From NCBI GenBank assembly GCA_026182355.1, contig JAPFBL010000070.1, positions 1,387,501-1,451,500 on the forward strand: DNA of 64,000 nt, given 5' to 3'. Shown here one piece after another: positions 21,725 to 34,404 of the stretch (within the stretch, counting starts at the first letter, position 1; each line of letters starts with the position of its first letter). Under the pieces are notes generated by a model. It was not told the origin of the DNA. It worked only from the letters and a program-made list of their open reading frames with translations, and did no database searches. The DNA is from Hermatobates lingyangjiaoensis. Its lineage: Eukaryota > Arthropoda > Insecta > Hemiptera > Hermatobatidae. The position numbers were made by a program, and so were the translations under genes.

Positions 21725-23205
21725 GATGTTGTTTGATGATATCCTATGATATTAAAATAATAATCAGTGCATTGTTGAGGGATATTTTTATTTAAAACAC
21801 TCCCTAGTTAAGCTGATTCTTAACTCTACATGAGGCATTGTGAGAATCAATAACTATTGTTTTAATCATAATAATGTATATGAACAATGTGTTTTTAAAA
21901 CAAACATAAGTCATATGTGTATTTTAATTTATTAAATAAGAATTGGAGAGCTTTAAACGCTAATTATCTGGGATAATATTTTACTAGTTAACCTCTAAGT
22001 ATGTATGGATGCAAGAAGTAGACTGTTTAAAGGTGTCCCTAATTTTTTTTTTTGTATTTTTCTTTGATTCTGGAAAGTAAGTGGTTTGTGGATGAATGTA
22101 TTCTATTGAACTGGCTTCAGACTGATGTCTGCAGGTCTCATACGGGAGTCGAGATATGATATCTTGCCAGTACTTCTATGCAAGCGGGAAGCATGCTAAC
22201 CACTGCGTGTGATAATTGAATGAAAACATTTACGCTATGAAGGCACAATACAATCGTGTTTCCTTTACTGTAATCTAAATAGCGTTTCCATTCTACACTT
22301 TGAATATAATCTGAAAGCTGGATTATTTTGAACGTTAATGAATTAATTATAACATTAATTAGTATACTAGAATTAATAAAAAAAAAACATGGATAGAAAA
22401 TTTTGCAATAAATGGAATTCCATTTCTGGGAATCCCATATTAAATATAATTACTGCCGATATTATAGTTTACATTGATATGGAACTTCTGGGTGAGAAAT
22501 TAGCTATTCTTTGACTTATATTAAATTATTTATACTTACCAAATAAAATTATTTCTCTTTATAATAAAAGTAGTTTACATTATAAGTGAGTGATTGTATC
22601 CTGTGGATAGGTGGCCAATCATGTATCTACCATTTTAAAATACATAATATTATAACATAAATATTTTAGAAATTATTATGTTACATAAGTTAACTTATTT
22701 TAATGAAGTTTGGTAGATATATGATTATGTGTAATAAAATACCATATTTTTTTGACTAAGTATTAACAGATAAAACAAACATTTTTTTTTAAACTTTATA
22801 TGAAAATGGTCTTTCATTTTTGCAATACTTTTGATTTTTTAAAGCTTAAAACTTTGTATTTAGTGTAGTACTAATAAGGCTATTGTTTCATAAAAATGTC
22901 ATTAATTAAAGGTTATTATGGTAGATAAAAAAACCATTAAATGGGACAAGTATAACTTTGTGGCACTATCCACCTGTAATTGAACATTCATCCTTAATGA
23001 AAATAAATTTGCAGTATCATGAAAACATATAATTGAGCATAAATAATTGATTTGAAAAAAACTGTTACTTTTTTTATAAACTCTTTCTAAAGAGATCCAA
23101 AAAATTACAAATTTACCATACTATATTGATAACGCATCAGAAAATATTGCGGTCATCGTCAGAGTCAAAAACCCTAGTTAAAAAATCTGGAGTGGCCTAC
23201 ACTCT
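21725..23205. other. AT-rich stretch, nothing firm recognised
   Basis: A weak tRNA-like piece on the minus strand (22125-22225, with CAGTGGTTAGCATGCT) may be an old SINE head, but it has no clear B box. Otherwise nothing was seen. Confidence 0.35.
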
Positions 23206-23209
23206 ACTT

Positions 23210-24793
23210 TACTATAAGTAACTAATGTCAAATTTCTTGGGTATATAAAACATAATGTCTCATTTAAGCATAACATAAATATCTAAATGGGATATAATTA
23301 TTAGTCTTTCATTCGTGAGGTAGTACAGATAGTGACTGAAGGACATATAAATTTATAAGCTTATTTTGTACATCACAAATAATTTATTATTTGCAAATAA
23401 TTTCATTAGTATAACTACAGCAGTTATAACATTTTTGAAAAACCAAAGTGAATATTTCTTGATACGAAATATTCTCCTACAAGAGAACATGGCGTTTGTT
23501 CAAACAGCCAGTGTATTTCTTACATCGTTTACTTGACATCCTTCTACATTGAATATTAAAGTAAAATTTTCAAATTTAAAACAGGAAAAAACCCTTTTTT
23601 TCTCTGAAAAACATCTTAAACAACGAAGAAAATGATGTTTTAAGGTGATTTGTTAATTAAAGATGTACGATAATTACATTTATTAATCTCTAAACGAAAG
23701 ATTTCAATTTTGAATTATCTTTTTCATTTTTGATTTTTAACAGAATTATTATACTGGGAATTTTATGGCTTCTTAGTATTAAATAAGTTCATTTTCCTTC
23801 CCCTTTGTCAAATAACATATATACGAATTTTTTCACAGTGGGTGTTATTATTTTCCTGCACAATATTATTCCTCTTACATCTCATATAAGTCAATAAACA
23901 ATTTGAATTATTCCTTTATAAATATCAATTTTATCTCAGTGGATTCGCTCAAAAAATTTCTAAGTCAATGTAAACAATGTAAAAAAAAATAAAAAATTCG
24001 ACAAGATCTCTTACTCTAGGATAAACAAACAGTTTTTATATCGTTATTGCTCTTTTCCGTAATTGAAACTTCATGATTTTTTTTTTATGAATTGCTAATT
24101 TTTTGTTCCATTTTTGGTCAAATTTTCATTATTTTTTAATGAGCCGTTTCGCGTCAAAAAACTTTTTCTAAAAACAGAAATGGTACTGTAACGCCCATTT
24201 TAGCGAATGTAATTTTGAAAACAAATATCTCAATTCATTCTCCACATAATGTTCTATTTTTAGACATAGTTTCATTTTGATCCGTCAAATAGTATGGCTT
24301 GTATCGCTTTCACAAGGTTTGAGATTGAATTATAAGTCAAAATTTTTACATTTTAGTGAAAAAAAAAATATTTCCCGTTGTTCTAAAATTTTGAATATAT
24401 TTTTCGTTTGTTCCATTTGGCACCTCAAAGATAATGTCAAAATTTCAAAACTCTAGGGTTATCAGTTTAAGAGAAATAAATGTTTAAAAAAAAACGGTTT
24501 TTGGCAAAAAAAGTGACTTTCTCATCATGCATAATTCTTCCCAAACTATAGGGATCTTCGTCTTTATGAGGCCCATTTTTGTGTAAAATATCAACTTGAT
24601 CCATCAAAGATTCTGGACCGTAGCGTGGTAAGAAGCAATGCTAACACACTCACCCACCCACCCACCCACACACACACAGACATCATCGTAATAACTTCAT
24701 AAAACGACTTCTGGGACCTCAAAACATGTAATTCCATCAAAATCTCGAGATCGAATTTTTTCACGATCACTATACTTTACTTATAGTAAAGTA
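23210..24793 (+). repeat. Long dispersed repeat, copy 2
   Basis: This is the longer copy (about 1.58 kb) of the repeat at 20460-21722. It begins TACTTTACTATAAG (about 23210) and ends CTTATAGTAAAGTA (about 24780-24793), perfect 14-base inverted ends. A CACCC/CACAC-rich tract near 24651-24678 replaces a simple CACACAC tract in copy 1. Stops occur in all frames, so it is not coding. Confidence 0.7.
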
Positions 24794-24794
24794 A

Positions 24795-26512
24795 AAAGGT
24801 AATAATATTATAATGAATTATTATATATATATAAATTAATTATTGTTATTATAGCGTAGTTTAATTAGAATAAGTCAATTATTTGAAGTGATTGTTAATG
24901 AGTTTGATTGTACGTTTACTTATTTAAAGAATTACAAACCACTCCATGTTTTACTAAATTATATTTGCTGTTCAGGCTTCTAATTTTCTTGTGCATTATC
25001 AATTTTTGTGAAATGCATTTCTTTGTCTGTTTTTTTAATTAATCATGGTAATTTTTCTGATATTTCTTTAACAAAATGCAATTTTTTTTATTTAATATTA
25101 TTGCATAGCTAATAAGGAATTTCCAAGTTATTCGCAATAGTTACTTCACTGCACCAACAATTTGTTGGTTGTTGATTAATTCCGGTAAGAAGAGTGACTT
25201 ATATATCACTATCAAGTCATATTATAGGTAATTATCAAGAAAACATATTTTGCAAGTGTAATAAAGTTTTATAGCCAGAATAACTTGTTTCATATTTATT
25301 TTGAAGAATTTATGCCAACCATAAAACCACCTCCATGAAATATACATCAAAGTTAAAATTTTGATTTCTCCTTGCATTTGCTGGTTGATATCTCTAAACA
25401 TTTGATTTTACTTTTGCTTATTTGATTGAGCTATGTAGTTTTATTCATAAAAAAAAAATCACTCTCAGTACTCAAAAGCTGTAATCAGTAGATTTAAGTC
25501 CTTTTATTTTGCTCTTTTGAAACTTAGATCTACTGTAGTGCTGTATAAGTTATAAGTTTAGATTCTAAGTAATAACACACTTCAAATAAAGTATTGACTG
25601 TGGTCTGCATAATCACTGTCATTTAAATGTTTTCATTCATTTGATGCAAGCTATCAATTATCCGTTTAAATACATTAAACAAGAAGATATAGTGTATTTA
25701 GTTTCCCATCAGATTATCGTTGTGTTTTTGAATTTACATTTTACCTTACACTTGGATGTTCTAATGAAAATAAATGATGTTTCAGGGAAGGCTAAACAAG
25801 CATTATGCTGCCTAGTTCTACTACGACTACAAGGTAATAATTTCGTATTAAATGTTTATTTCTCTTCAAGACTTGTCAGATCTGTTATCTAAGCGTCAGT
25901 CACTAAGCGAGAATTGTCTATCTATCTTGATTTAAATTAGTTGTTATTTTGTTCGTTTCAGCATATTCTTGGGTAAATCTCAATGTTCAGTTTTTATATT
26001 ACATATTTAGACTATACTTTTATAAATGGTTTCAAAGTGGAAGTCGTGGAAATTTTAAAAAAATATTGATAGTATTCTAAGAATTTAGGAGGAGTCAGAG
26101 ATGAATATTACTGCCTTAAAATGTAAATCAATGCTTAATAAATTTACTTATTGTATAACAATTAAGTAAAATGAATTTACATCACAATTTATTCCCTATC
26201 AGCTGGGAAAGGAATTAAATATCAATTTCAGTTTTAATTAAAATTTAATATTTATAAAATATGAATTCATATTCCAATATTTTTTAATTGATATTTTTCA
26301 CCTTTTTATTTTTTAACCTGGAATGGAATAAAACTCAAGGTTCCAGTTGAGCTCATTTTAAAATACTTAAGACTATTATTTCCTTGTTTCATATTTTCTC
26401 TATAAATTATAATTTATAACAGGTTAAGTTATTCTTCTCACTTTTAGCATTTCAGTAAGATAAATTATATGTATCGATGATGCTAAGTCATATAAAATAC
26501 GCCTCGGTACAG
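24795..26512. other. AT-rich stretch, nothing recognised
   Basis: No supported gene. A 48-base piece (25786-25833) has exon-like borders (TTTCAG before, GTAATA after) and one open phase, but this is too weak to call. Confidence 0.35.
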
Positions 26513-27192
26513 TTGTAAGTGCTCTGTAAAAATAACATTAAATTATAATGCATTAAGCAGGTAATAATACGTAATATATAGTGTATAGATTTATAATATA
26601 AAATAGTAGTATGATAATAATTATAATTATATAAAAAAAGTAATATTATAAGAATATAAAGCATTATATAATATATCTCCCTGCTTTGTGAAGTGCTCTA
26701 TAAGAATAACATTAAATCATACGTAATATAATATACGTAATATATAGTGTATAGATTTATAATATAAAATAGTAGTATGGTAATAATTATAATTATATAA
26801 AAAAGTAATATTATAAGAATATAAAGCATTATATAATATATCTCCCTGCTTTGTGAAGTGCTCTATAAAAATAACATTAAATTATACGTAATATACGTAA
26901 TATATAGTGTATAGATTTATAATATAAAATAGTAGTATGATAATAATTATAATTATATAAAAAAAGTAATATTATAAGAATATAAAGCATTATATAATAT
27001 ATCTCCCTGCTTTGTGAAGTGCTCTATAAGAATAACATTAAATCATACGTAATATACGTAATATAATATACGTAATATATAGTGTTAGATTTATAATATA
27101 AAATAGTAGTATGATAATAATTATAATTATATAAAAAAAGTAATATTATAAGAATATAAAGCATTATATAATATATCACCCTGCTTTGTGAA
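26513..27192. repeat. Satellite-like tandem array, four units of about 160-178 bp
   Basis: Units start at about 26513, 26691, 26856 and 27017 with the box AAGTGCTCT, and each ends with ATATATCTCCCTGCTTTGTG or a one-base variant. Units differ by small indels, mainly repeats of TACGTAATATA. Very AT-rich. Confidence 0.93.
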
Positions 27193-27194
27193 CT

Positions 27195-28968
27195 CCAAAT
27201 AACATAAACATGCAATTCCAAAAAAATATTTTTTTCTTTAAACCATTAAAATTACACCATTTTTCTAAAATCATATTTATTATTTCTCGATTAGAACTTC
27301 ATTATTATTTAATATAAAGAATTGAAATGTATATTACTCACATTCAAGTACTTGTAAATTAAAATTACGAAGAAATTTTATTGATGAGTTTTAGCATTTT
27401 AATTTAAATTATATGCTACATTTAGCATGTATTAAATTATATTATATAATTTAATACATGAGTTTGAGTCATAGATCTATTTGATAACTTGAACAAGGGA
27501 ACAGTTTTATAATGAAACCCATAGTGAAAAGCATTAGGCCACTCTTCAGTCACAAGTCATAAGTATTAAGTTATAAGCCAGTCTTCTTAACTGCATTATA
27601 CGACCAACAAATTTTTAGGAGCCGTCTGGAGCATTCTGCATCATACTCGTGTTATGGACTTTGCACTGTATCATTGCATTACAATGAGTGCAATTTGAGT
27701 AATATTCAATGCATTTTCCAGTTATACATCAATAAATTCCAAAAAGACGAATTGTATCTAGGGGAAAAAATAAAAAAAAACGACACTATAAATCATAATA
27801 AACATGGTAAAGAAATGCATTTACAAAATATTCATACAGCTTTAGGCAATTATAAATAAATAATAAGTATTATAAATAAAAGAAAATGTAGTTGTTTGAA
27901 ATGAGTTTTAATTGGTTTCAAGTATTGATTTGATTGATTGATTTTAAATATTAATTACATGAAAATTTACTTAATATTTACATTTGTAACTGGTAGTGAT
28001 AAATGGAAATAAATGATTTTGAAATCAGGTTGCTAATTTTAAGAAATTGAAATTAGTCACTAAAATAGAAGGTGTTGAAAAAAAAAGAAAAATGGATGGA
28101 CATGAGTGCCAATTTTATGAATATTCAGGAAAAAAAGAGGAAATGAAAAAATGGTATCTGTAGGGTAACAAGTCCGGTAACTTTATCAGCAGGTGATATA
28201 AGACTGTCGATTATGAATTAAAAGTTATCGGAATGGTTCGGGAAGTGTATTGAGGTAACTAGGGTGTTTAAAACACTACGACTTTCTTTAATCTAGATCA
28301 TCAACATACAAGAAAAAAAGTTACCTCTTGGAAACTTGGCGTGCAGTTGAAATGGGAAATATAACTTCGGGATGCACAAAGACTGCATAAAATAATTAGA
28401 AACGTGAGTTGCCAATAATGTAAAAAAAATTATGAAAATGCAAAAAATGCATGACATTTCAATTTCATATTGGAATATTACATTAAAACTATTACACTAA
28501 AACTTAGTTAATGAGCTGTTCAAAGTAATTAAAACAACTGTAATTTTTCAAGAAACTGTTGTTTACAGTAATTTGTTATTATTGAATTTAAATGTTCAAA
28601 TTATGATGGTGTGTTATAAATTTGTCGTAAGGTACATTTAAGTTTTTTGGTTATTGTCATTCAATATACAAGTAAAATGCACATAGAATATAATTTGCAG
28701 TAGTATTCAATATTTAATAATTTTTTTTTTTTTTTTTGGGGTAAGGAGGTGAAATGCATTTACGCACATAGTGCTGGGCTCCCAGATAAACCAGACTACC
28801 AACTAAAACACCCCCTTTTTCACCTAGGACCTAGCTTGGAACTGTAGTAATAATAATCTGTGTGCTTGTTATAACAATTTTCAAAATTTGTTGAAATGCA
28901 TTTAAATCACCAAGACTTGCGGTCAAACTTAGGGTTTTCAACTAAAAGTTGAATAAGTTGGTCGTATT
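27195..28968. other. AT-rich stretch, nothing firm recognised
   Basis: No supported gene. At 28735-28830 a GGTAGTCTGGTTTATCTGGG-like minus-strand piece is less AT-rich and may be part of an old SINE, which I cannot confirm. Confidence 0.35.
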
Positions 28969-29039
28969 ATCTATATACTTGTAAAACTGTGGTGTTCGCG
29001 TTTATATATTTGCACACGCTCGAAACTGTATAAAAGGTT

Positions 29040-29120
29040 AGAAATTCTGTAGGAATCGCACCCACGCTCTTAGTATTGGCGGTCCAGAGCGCACTCTACC
29101 GAATGTGCCACGCGGACTGT
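29040..29120 (-). repeat. tRNA-like segment (probable SINE head)
   Basis: The minus strand reads GTCCGCGTGGCACATTCGGT, then AGAGTGCGCTCTGGACCGCC, then GAGCGTGGGTGCGATTCC. It has an A box (TGGCACATTCGG) and a B box (GGTGCGATTCC, one change from consensus) at tRNA spacing. The acceptor stem does not close, so it is not a working tRNA gene. It lies about 70 bp inside the candidate Helitron left end. Confidence 0.5.
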
Positions 29121-29459
29121 TGTAATATAAGTTTCAAAATCTTGGTATAAATGACGTTGAAAGATTAAATAATAGTTTTTCAATTTTAATTATAATGATT
29201 TAATTGTAATACATCTAAAAAGAGAAAATGTAATGTATAATTGACGAAAATATGAAACATTTATTTAATATGTCAACAAATGATATTTGTTATATTTAAC
29301 AGAAGTTTTAGAAATTATGAAATTAACATAATTAAAATATTAACAGAACACAATTATGTCCGTAATCAAAAAACACTGTCATAATGCATATATATTCTTC
29401 TTTTGATATAAGTATTTCAATAATACTTATAGTGTAAGTATAATTATAGTTTAGTGTAT

Positions 29460-30290
29460 ATACCTCCCGATGCATCGGAAGGTACAGGAAATTTCTTAGT
29501 TAAACTGTTCTCTTTAAATTAAGGAGTTCAGAAATAATTCCATTGGCTGTAGCATCTCAGGAATTGACAACTTTTTCCAGTTGTCAAAAGAGAAACTGAT
29601 GCTGATATTTATAATGCTTTAATCAGTCTTCCTTGTGGTAAAGTTGGTGAAGAGAGAGTTGAAAATAATGAACATAAAGGGATTATTACTGCACAAAGAC
29701 ATGTTTATCAGTGCATATAATGTCGATTAATGTATTGAATATATTTACTCTTCATTCGTCAACCCACACATATTGTTTACAGAAAATTCTATATAAGCTC
29801 CATTTAACGACACACACAGGGAAATTAATCGTTGTTTCATTGCATAATTTTCTGAAGGTATTAAACAATACCTGTCATATAACTCATGTGTGTTTATATA
29901 GGAACAGAACCCACACATCACTCTCAAGAATTTCTTGTCTGGATTGTTACAACATAAGGTAGAACTCAAAAAGGAAGCTACTGTCATGCTTTTGTATGAG
30001 AAACATTGATCCACCTTTCTTAAGTTATGGAACAAGACGAATAACTGAGGAACTTTATGATAATGTACTTATTTGTAAAATTATCGCATAACGGTGTCAT
30101 GGGGAAGTAGTTTTAATTCCAAGATTTGAAGATTCAATTTCCAATTCAGTTAGCATTTGCCATGACTATTCATAGGTCTCAAGGAGAGACTCTACAGAAA
30201 GTTTTAATTCATTTATGTCAAAGAGAATTTCAACATGGCCAATTGCTTGTTGCTCTCAGTGGAGTCAAACAGAAAGAAATAATTAATTTT
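29460..30290 (+). pseudogene. Helitron PIF1-like helicase, heavily decayed
   Basis: Reading across frames, the helicase motifs appear in the right order. A Walker A remnant (DASEGTGNFLVKL, where intact proteins have GGTGKT) lies at about 29470. EATVMLLYE is near 29970, then NIDPPFLSYGTRRITEELYD (from about 30003), GEVVLIPRFED near 30105, and FAMTIHRSQGETLQKV with FQHGQLLVALSG in the last 150 bp. These match the C-terminal helicase of Helitron RepHel proteins. Many stops and frame changes are present and no Rep domain was found. Confidence 0.75.
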
Positions 30291-30459
30291 TTTTTTGTAA
30301 ACTGAAATTGTAGAAAAAATAAAGAGAACTGTCTTAAAAATATGGTCATGATGGTCTTTATTAGAAATAAATTAATTTAGAGTTTATTTGCATCTACGTG
30401 AATATTATGGCATTAAAAAGGTGTTAGATGACCGAACATGTCACGGGTAATCTAGTTTA

Positions 30460-31729
30460 TAATTAAAATAGCAGAAACGGTGGTCCAGCTGCAGTGAATG
30501 TAACAAAGAATAGTACATGAAAAAACAATAGGAGATTCTTCCTAAAAATTTTACGAATATCAAAATTTTTACAAAACTTCTTCTACCTTAATAGCCATAA
30601 AATAGTATACAAAATAAGATTATATCGAAAGGTTGTAAATATTGCACGTATATTGTTATTTATTATGTTTTAAATATCATGTAGAGAATAACGTGTCAGC
30701 ACATATTATATTTGAGTGTACATAAAAATATTAAAATCAGGAAGAAGACGAAAATGTACGAAGGTATATTGAAAATTGAGTACCTACTAAATACTAGCAT
30801 TGATTGGGAGAGACTGTTTTAACGATCGTTACCAGATTTTGAAATAAAACTGTTTGATGTATCCTCTAATTGGGTGGAGTACAATCAAACTCGTTCCATC
30901 AGTTATCACAAACAACCATCAAATAGGAAATTAACAAACAAGACCAGCAATTATTCAGTTATCAAGTGAAACATATATATTATTTAAAATAACAAAGATA
31001 TTAAAATTCACTTTGAATACAATGTACCTTTAGATCTCAACTCAATGTTTTTTTGCTTTTCAGATCAACATTGCGATAGTAATTGTTGTTAATATTTTTA
31101 TCATAAAAGTTTCCATTTTATATAGTTGGTATTTGCAATGTATTCAGAATTAATACCTAAAAATAATCAATAATTTAAAAGAAATAGTTGATATATATTT
31201 CATCATATTTGGGAAGAAAAGACAACAGAATCGATGAATCAAAAAAGTTTTTCATGTCAAAGAGCGTCAAAGTAATTTATAATTTGTTGAACCAAGTCTT
31301 AAATCAAAAATACTTATAACTGTCTTAGCTTGAATAATTTCTTTCGATGATCTAAAAAATCTTCAATGCGATAGTTACGTGTTCAAACAACGGTGGTTTT
31401 ATTTAACATTAGGTTTTATACATATGTTTATTGGAATGTAATTTAAAATTAATGATTTATATGGAGTCAATATTCACTGTTGGTATGCTAACTCCAAAAT
31501 TTAGCGTTATTTCTGTTATAAATTTTATTACATTTGATTGAGGCAGCTCTTTTATTAATTTTATATCACCAATAGTGCTGCATATATTGTGTTATAAGAG
31601 TATCTAAACCTTCATTTAAAAAAAATTTTTATCTCTTAAAATATTTGAAGTCAGAAATTAAGAAACCAATTTAAGAACCAAAGAAATATAAAAATGACAA
31701 AATATTATAACCAATAATTAAAATATACA
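30460..31729. other. AT-rich stretch, nothing recognised
   Basis: No supported feature seen. Confidence 0.4.
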
Positions 31730-31737
31730 GCCTAGAA

Positions 31738-32223
31738 CAGGCATGGGCAACCTGCGGCCCGCGGGCCACATGCGGCCCAGCACGTGTATTTGTGCGGCCC
31801 TCGGAGATTATCTGGAATTCTATCTTAATATTAAAAGTTCCTTTGCTTTTTGGTTATTAAAAAAAGCTCACCGTGACTTTTGGAAAAAAATTACAACATG
31901 AGAGAGAGAGAGCTCTATAACAACAAATGTTTTAGTTTTTTCATGTATGACGCACTAATCTTTTGAAGATTGTTTATGATCATTGTTTATCAAAGGAAAT
32001 AATGAGATATGAATAATAATTTTCATTATAGGAACAAAAAAAAGTTAAATAATTTTCGACGCATTAATAGAGAGCCCAATATATGTATTTCTATGTCTTT
32101 ATAACAATACATTATACATATAAGCTGTATATATCGAAATACCACAGAAATTACCATGCGGCCCGCAGTCACTTGGAAATTATATAATGCGGCCCCCAGT
32201 TGACAAAAGGTTGCCCATGCCTG
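31738..32223. mobile_element. hAT-type MITE with 8-bp target duplication
   Basis: The 15-bp terminal inverted repeats CAGGCATGGGCAACC and GGTTGCCCATGCCTG are perfect. The 8-bp direct repeat GCCTAGAA flanks the 486-bp element at 31730-31737 and 32224-32231. Subterminal GCGGCCCG boxes lie at both ends. Eight-base duplications and CAG...CTG ends are hallmarks of the hAT superfamily. The inside (31850-32150) is AT-rich with a short GAGAGAGAGAG tract and no coding capacity, so it would need a hAT transposase from elsewhere. Confidence 0.93.
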
Positions 32224-32407
32224 GCCTAGAACATTAATATAGGAACACTAAAGTACATAAAACATGAAATCAATAAGATTGATGACATCTTAAGGCCAAC
32301 GTATAATTAAGAAAACGATTTAAGCAATTTATGTTTCCCTACATCTCCGAAGAACCAATACACCTTCTCACAATAGAGTTTTTGATATTATAATAGCCAA
32401 GAGATTT

Positions 32408-32548
32408 AAAGGAGTTCTGGTCTCTCTAGACGTAGAATCGCTATTCACGGAGGTGCCCATAAAGGAAACTATCAAAATAATTTGTATAACTGCTTACAAG
32501 CATAAGTATCTGCCTCCACATCTCATAGGATATTCAATGCTGCCCACT
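32408..32548 (+). pseudogene. Penelope-like element reverse transcriptase fragment
   Basis: One open frame reads KGVLVSLDVESLFTEVP, then IKETIKII and LPPHLIGY, and ends in a stop. The order S-DV-SLFT-VP-ETI followed by LPP closely matches the conserved region of Penelope-like element reverse transcriptases (family knowledge), where the D of DVxSLFT is a catalytic residue. No adjoining RT motifs or GIY-YIG nuclease domain were found, so this is a short relic of about 46 codons. It matters because Penelope-like elements are the known carriers of short-helix-III hammerheads in animals. Confidence 0.7.
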
Positions 32549-33320
32549 TATTGAAGCACCTATTCTAATAAACTTGAATTACCAAAATTATGACTAACAA
32601 TTTTATCCCTGAAATATCATGAATTTACTAAGATTGTAACTAAGTAGGGAAAAAGAAGAATTCTCTTGACATAATGAGTTCCTATGCAAAAATATGTTGT
32701 ATTTTATACTCAAATAAAAAATAAATGTACCAATTATTATAAACAGTAGACACTAATTTTACTGAGTGATCGTTTTTTCAGGTTGGCACTATATTTTAAT
32801 ATTTGTGATTTACATTTCTTTAACATATTGGAATAACATTTACAGTTTTGTTTCTATAGAATAAATATGATTCAGTGTTGAAATAAATATGCATTAACAG
32901 TATTATTTTAAAAATTATTTACCAACAAATGCAATTGCTAACTGAACAAGAAAAAATAAAAATGAGTTAAATTTGTAATACTCATTGAAAGATATTAAAG
33001 AAATCACTAAAAATAATAAAAGGAATTAGCGAGATTATCTGTTAGATTATGAAAAAATGATGATGAGTTAGGAGTTAGTTATTTAGAAAATTTATTTTAA
33101 TTGTTATTTTAGATGGATAAATTATAATAAATTAAAAGCAGATGTTGTAAGCAGTTAATTCATTTGTTTTTAAATTTTTTATAGTTCAACTTATTTCAAA
33201 TTGTTTGACTAGACATTGTGACTACGTCTAATGAAGGACTTATATTGAACATGATATCATTTTATAAATTCTTCTTACTTGGTATGCTCGATATGGTTAC
33301 TAACCACAAGAAGTAACGGA
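32549..33320. other. AT-rich stretch, nothing recognised
   Basis: No supported feature seen. Confidence 0.4.
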
Positions 33321-33334
33321 ACTATCTATTAGAA

Positions 33335-33720
33335 TCGTACAAGCCTGCGGCCTTAAAGCCGCATGTGACCTTTTGAACCATAAAATGCAACCTTCTGCGG
33401 TTTGTTGAGAAAAACTTTTAAAAATATTAAGAACCACAATTATAGTAATAAAAGCAAAATATTTTGGCATTTAGGAAGAAGACTAGTCATATATCATTAC
33501 TTAAAAAGTCTAAGCTATTAGAAAATCCTTTTCCAGAGTTAACAAAGGTAATAAACGAAGGCAGTGAGGACACTACTGAATCTTTTGAAAGATGCAAAAC
33601 AGTTTTAGATGCTCTGGTGAAATAATATAATGATAGATTCAAGGACTATAAAATATGACTATTATATAAGGATTTGCTTCTTCATTCGTGGTGACTTTTT
33701 GGGGAAGTGAACGGTGCTAA
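33335..33720 (+). pseudogene. Probable hAT transposase remnant
   Basis: It begins with CCTGCGGCCTTAAAGCCGCATG, resembling subterminal boxes of hAT elements. A frame at about 33506-33655 reads ENPFPELTKVINEG, SFERCKTVLDALVK, stop, YNDRFKDYK. The YNDRFKDY-like block recalls the middle of hAT transposases of the ZBED/GTF2IRD2 type. Two stops are present and no catalytic motif was seen. The identification is tentative. Confidence 0.35.
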
Positions 33721-33795
33721 AATGGCCTTTACTCCAAGAAAGGCCTTTAGAATGGCCTTTACTCCAAGAAAGGTCTTTAGAATGGCCTTTACTCC
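33721..33795. repeat. Tandem repeat, 30-bp unit, 2.5 copies
   Basis: AATGGCCTTTACTCCAAGAA starts at 33721 and 33751 and, truncated, at 33781. The copies differ by one base. Confidence 0.93.
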
Positions 33796-33839
33796 TGCTC
33801 CAATCTCTTTTCTTGTAGGAGCTGTTATTTAAATAGGAA

Positions 33840-34375
33840 GCAAAATCTTCCTAAACTGAAAACCCATCTACGACTCAATGACCTATATTAAAAATACCAA
33901 ATGAGTAGGTCCGTGACCTGGAACTGCTTATTACGACATGAAATATAGTACGTAGAAACATTTGTTGATCATTGGTTGATATATCGTAAATTGTTACTGT
34001 AGAGTTCCGACCGGTTTCGCACGTAGTGCAACTTAAGTAGGACTATCCATGATTTTCGAAATACGATGGACATATTTAATAGTGTGGTTTTTACTAACCT
34101 CTGAGATACTAACAATACGCATGTATTCAACTTATACTCAACTTTTTGATTTTATTAAGATTAATGGAAATATTTTGTATAATGGTTAAAAGTAAAAATT
34201 ATTGGTTCAAATTATTAGTATACATTCCTCGTTAAAATAATTAAATCTAGTAAAATATTTATCATAGAGTAAACATATAATGTGTTAACGAAACGTGAGA
34301 TGTTATTTCTCCAGAATAATTTAAGGAAATTGAAACAAATTTTAATTGTTTTGTTATAAAGTTCAATTAAGTGGG
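33840..34375. other. AT-rich stretch, nothing recognised
   Basis: No supported feature seen. Confidence 0.4.
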
Positions 34376-34404
34376 TCTTGCATGGTAAAATAGGATATAT
34401 ACAA

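Larger units (their letters stand above)
28970..30455 (+). mobile_element. Helitron remnant (decayed), candidate ends
   Basis: The candidate left end is A|TCTATATACTTGTAAAAC at 28970, a typical Helitron start. The candidate right end is CTAG (30452-30455) followed by T, preceded by CCG...CGG that could form a short hairpin (30432-30446). Between them lie a tRNA-like segment near the left end and a decayed helicase. The right part is well supported by the helicase; the left end is less certain. Confidence 0.5.

Noticed and set aside
22125..22225. tRNA-like minus-strand piece with CAGTGGTTAGCATGCT
   Set aside because: No B box and no tRNA fold; at best an old SINE head.
25641..25892. Possible small exon with TTTCAG and GTAATA borders
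   Set aside because: Only 48 bases, one open phase, no similarity to a known protein and no partner exon seen.
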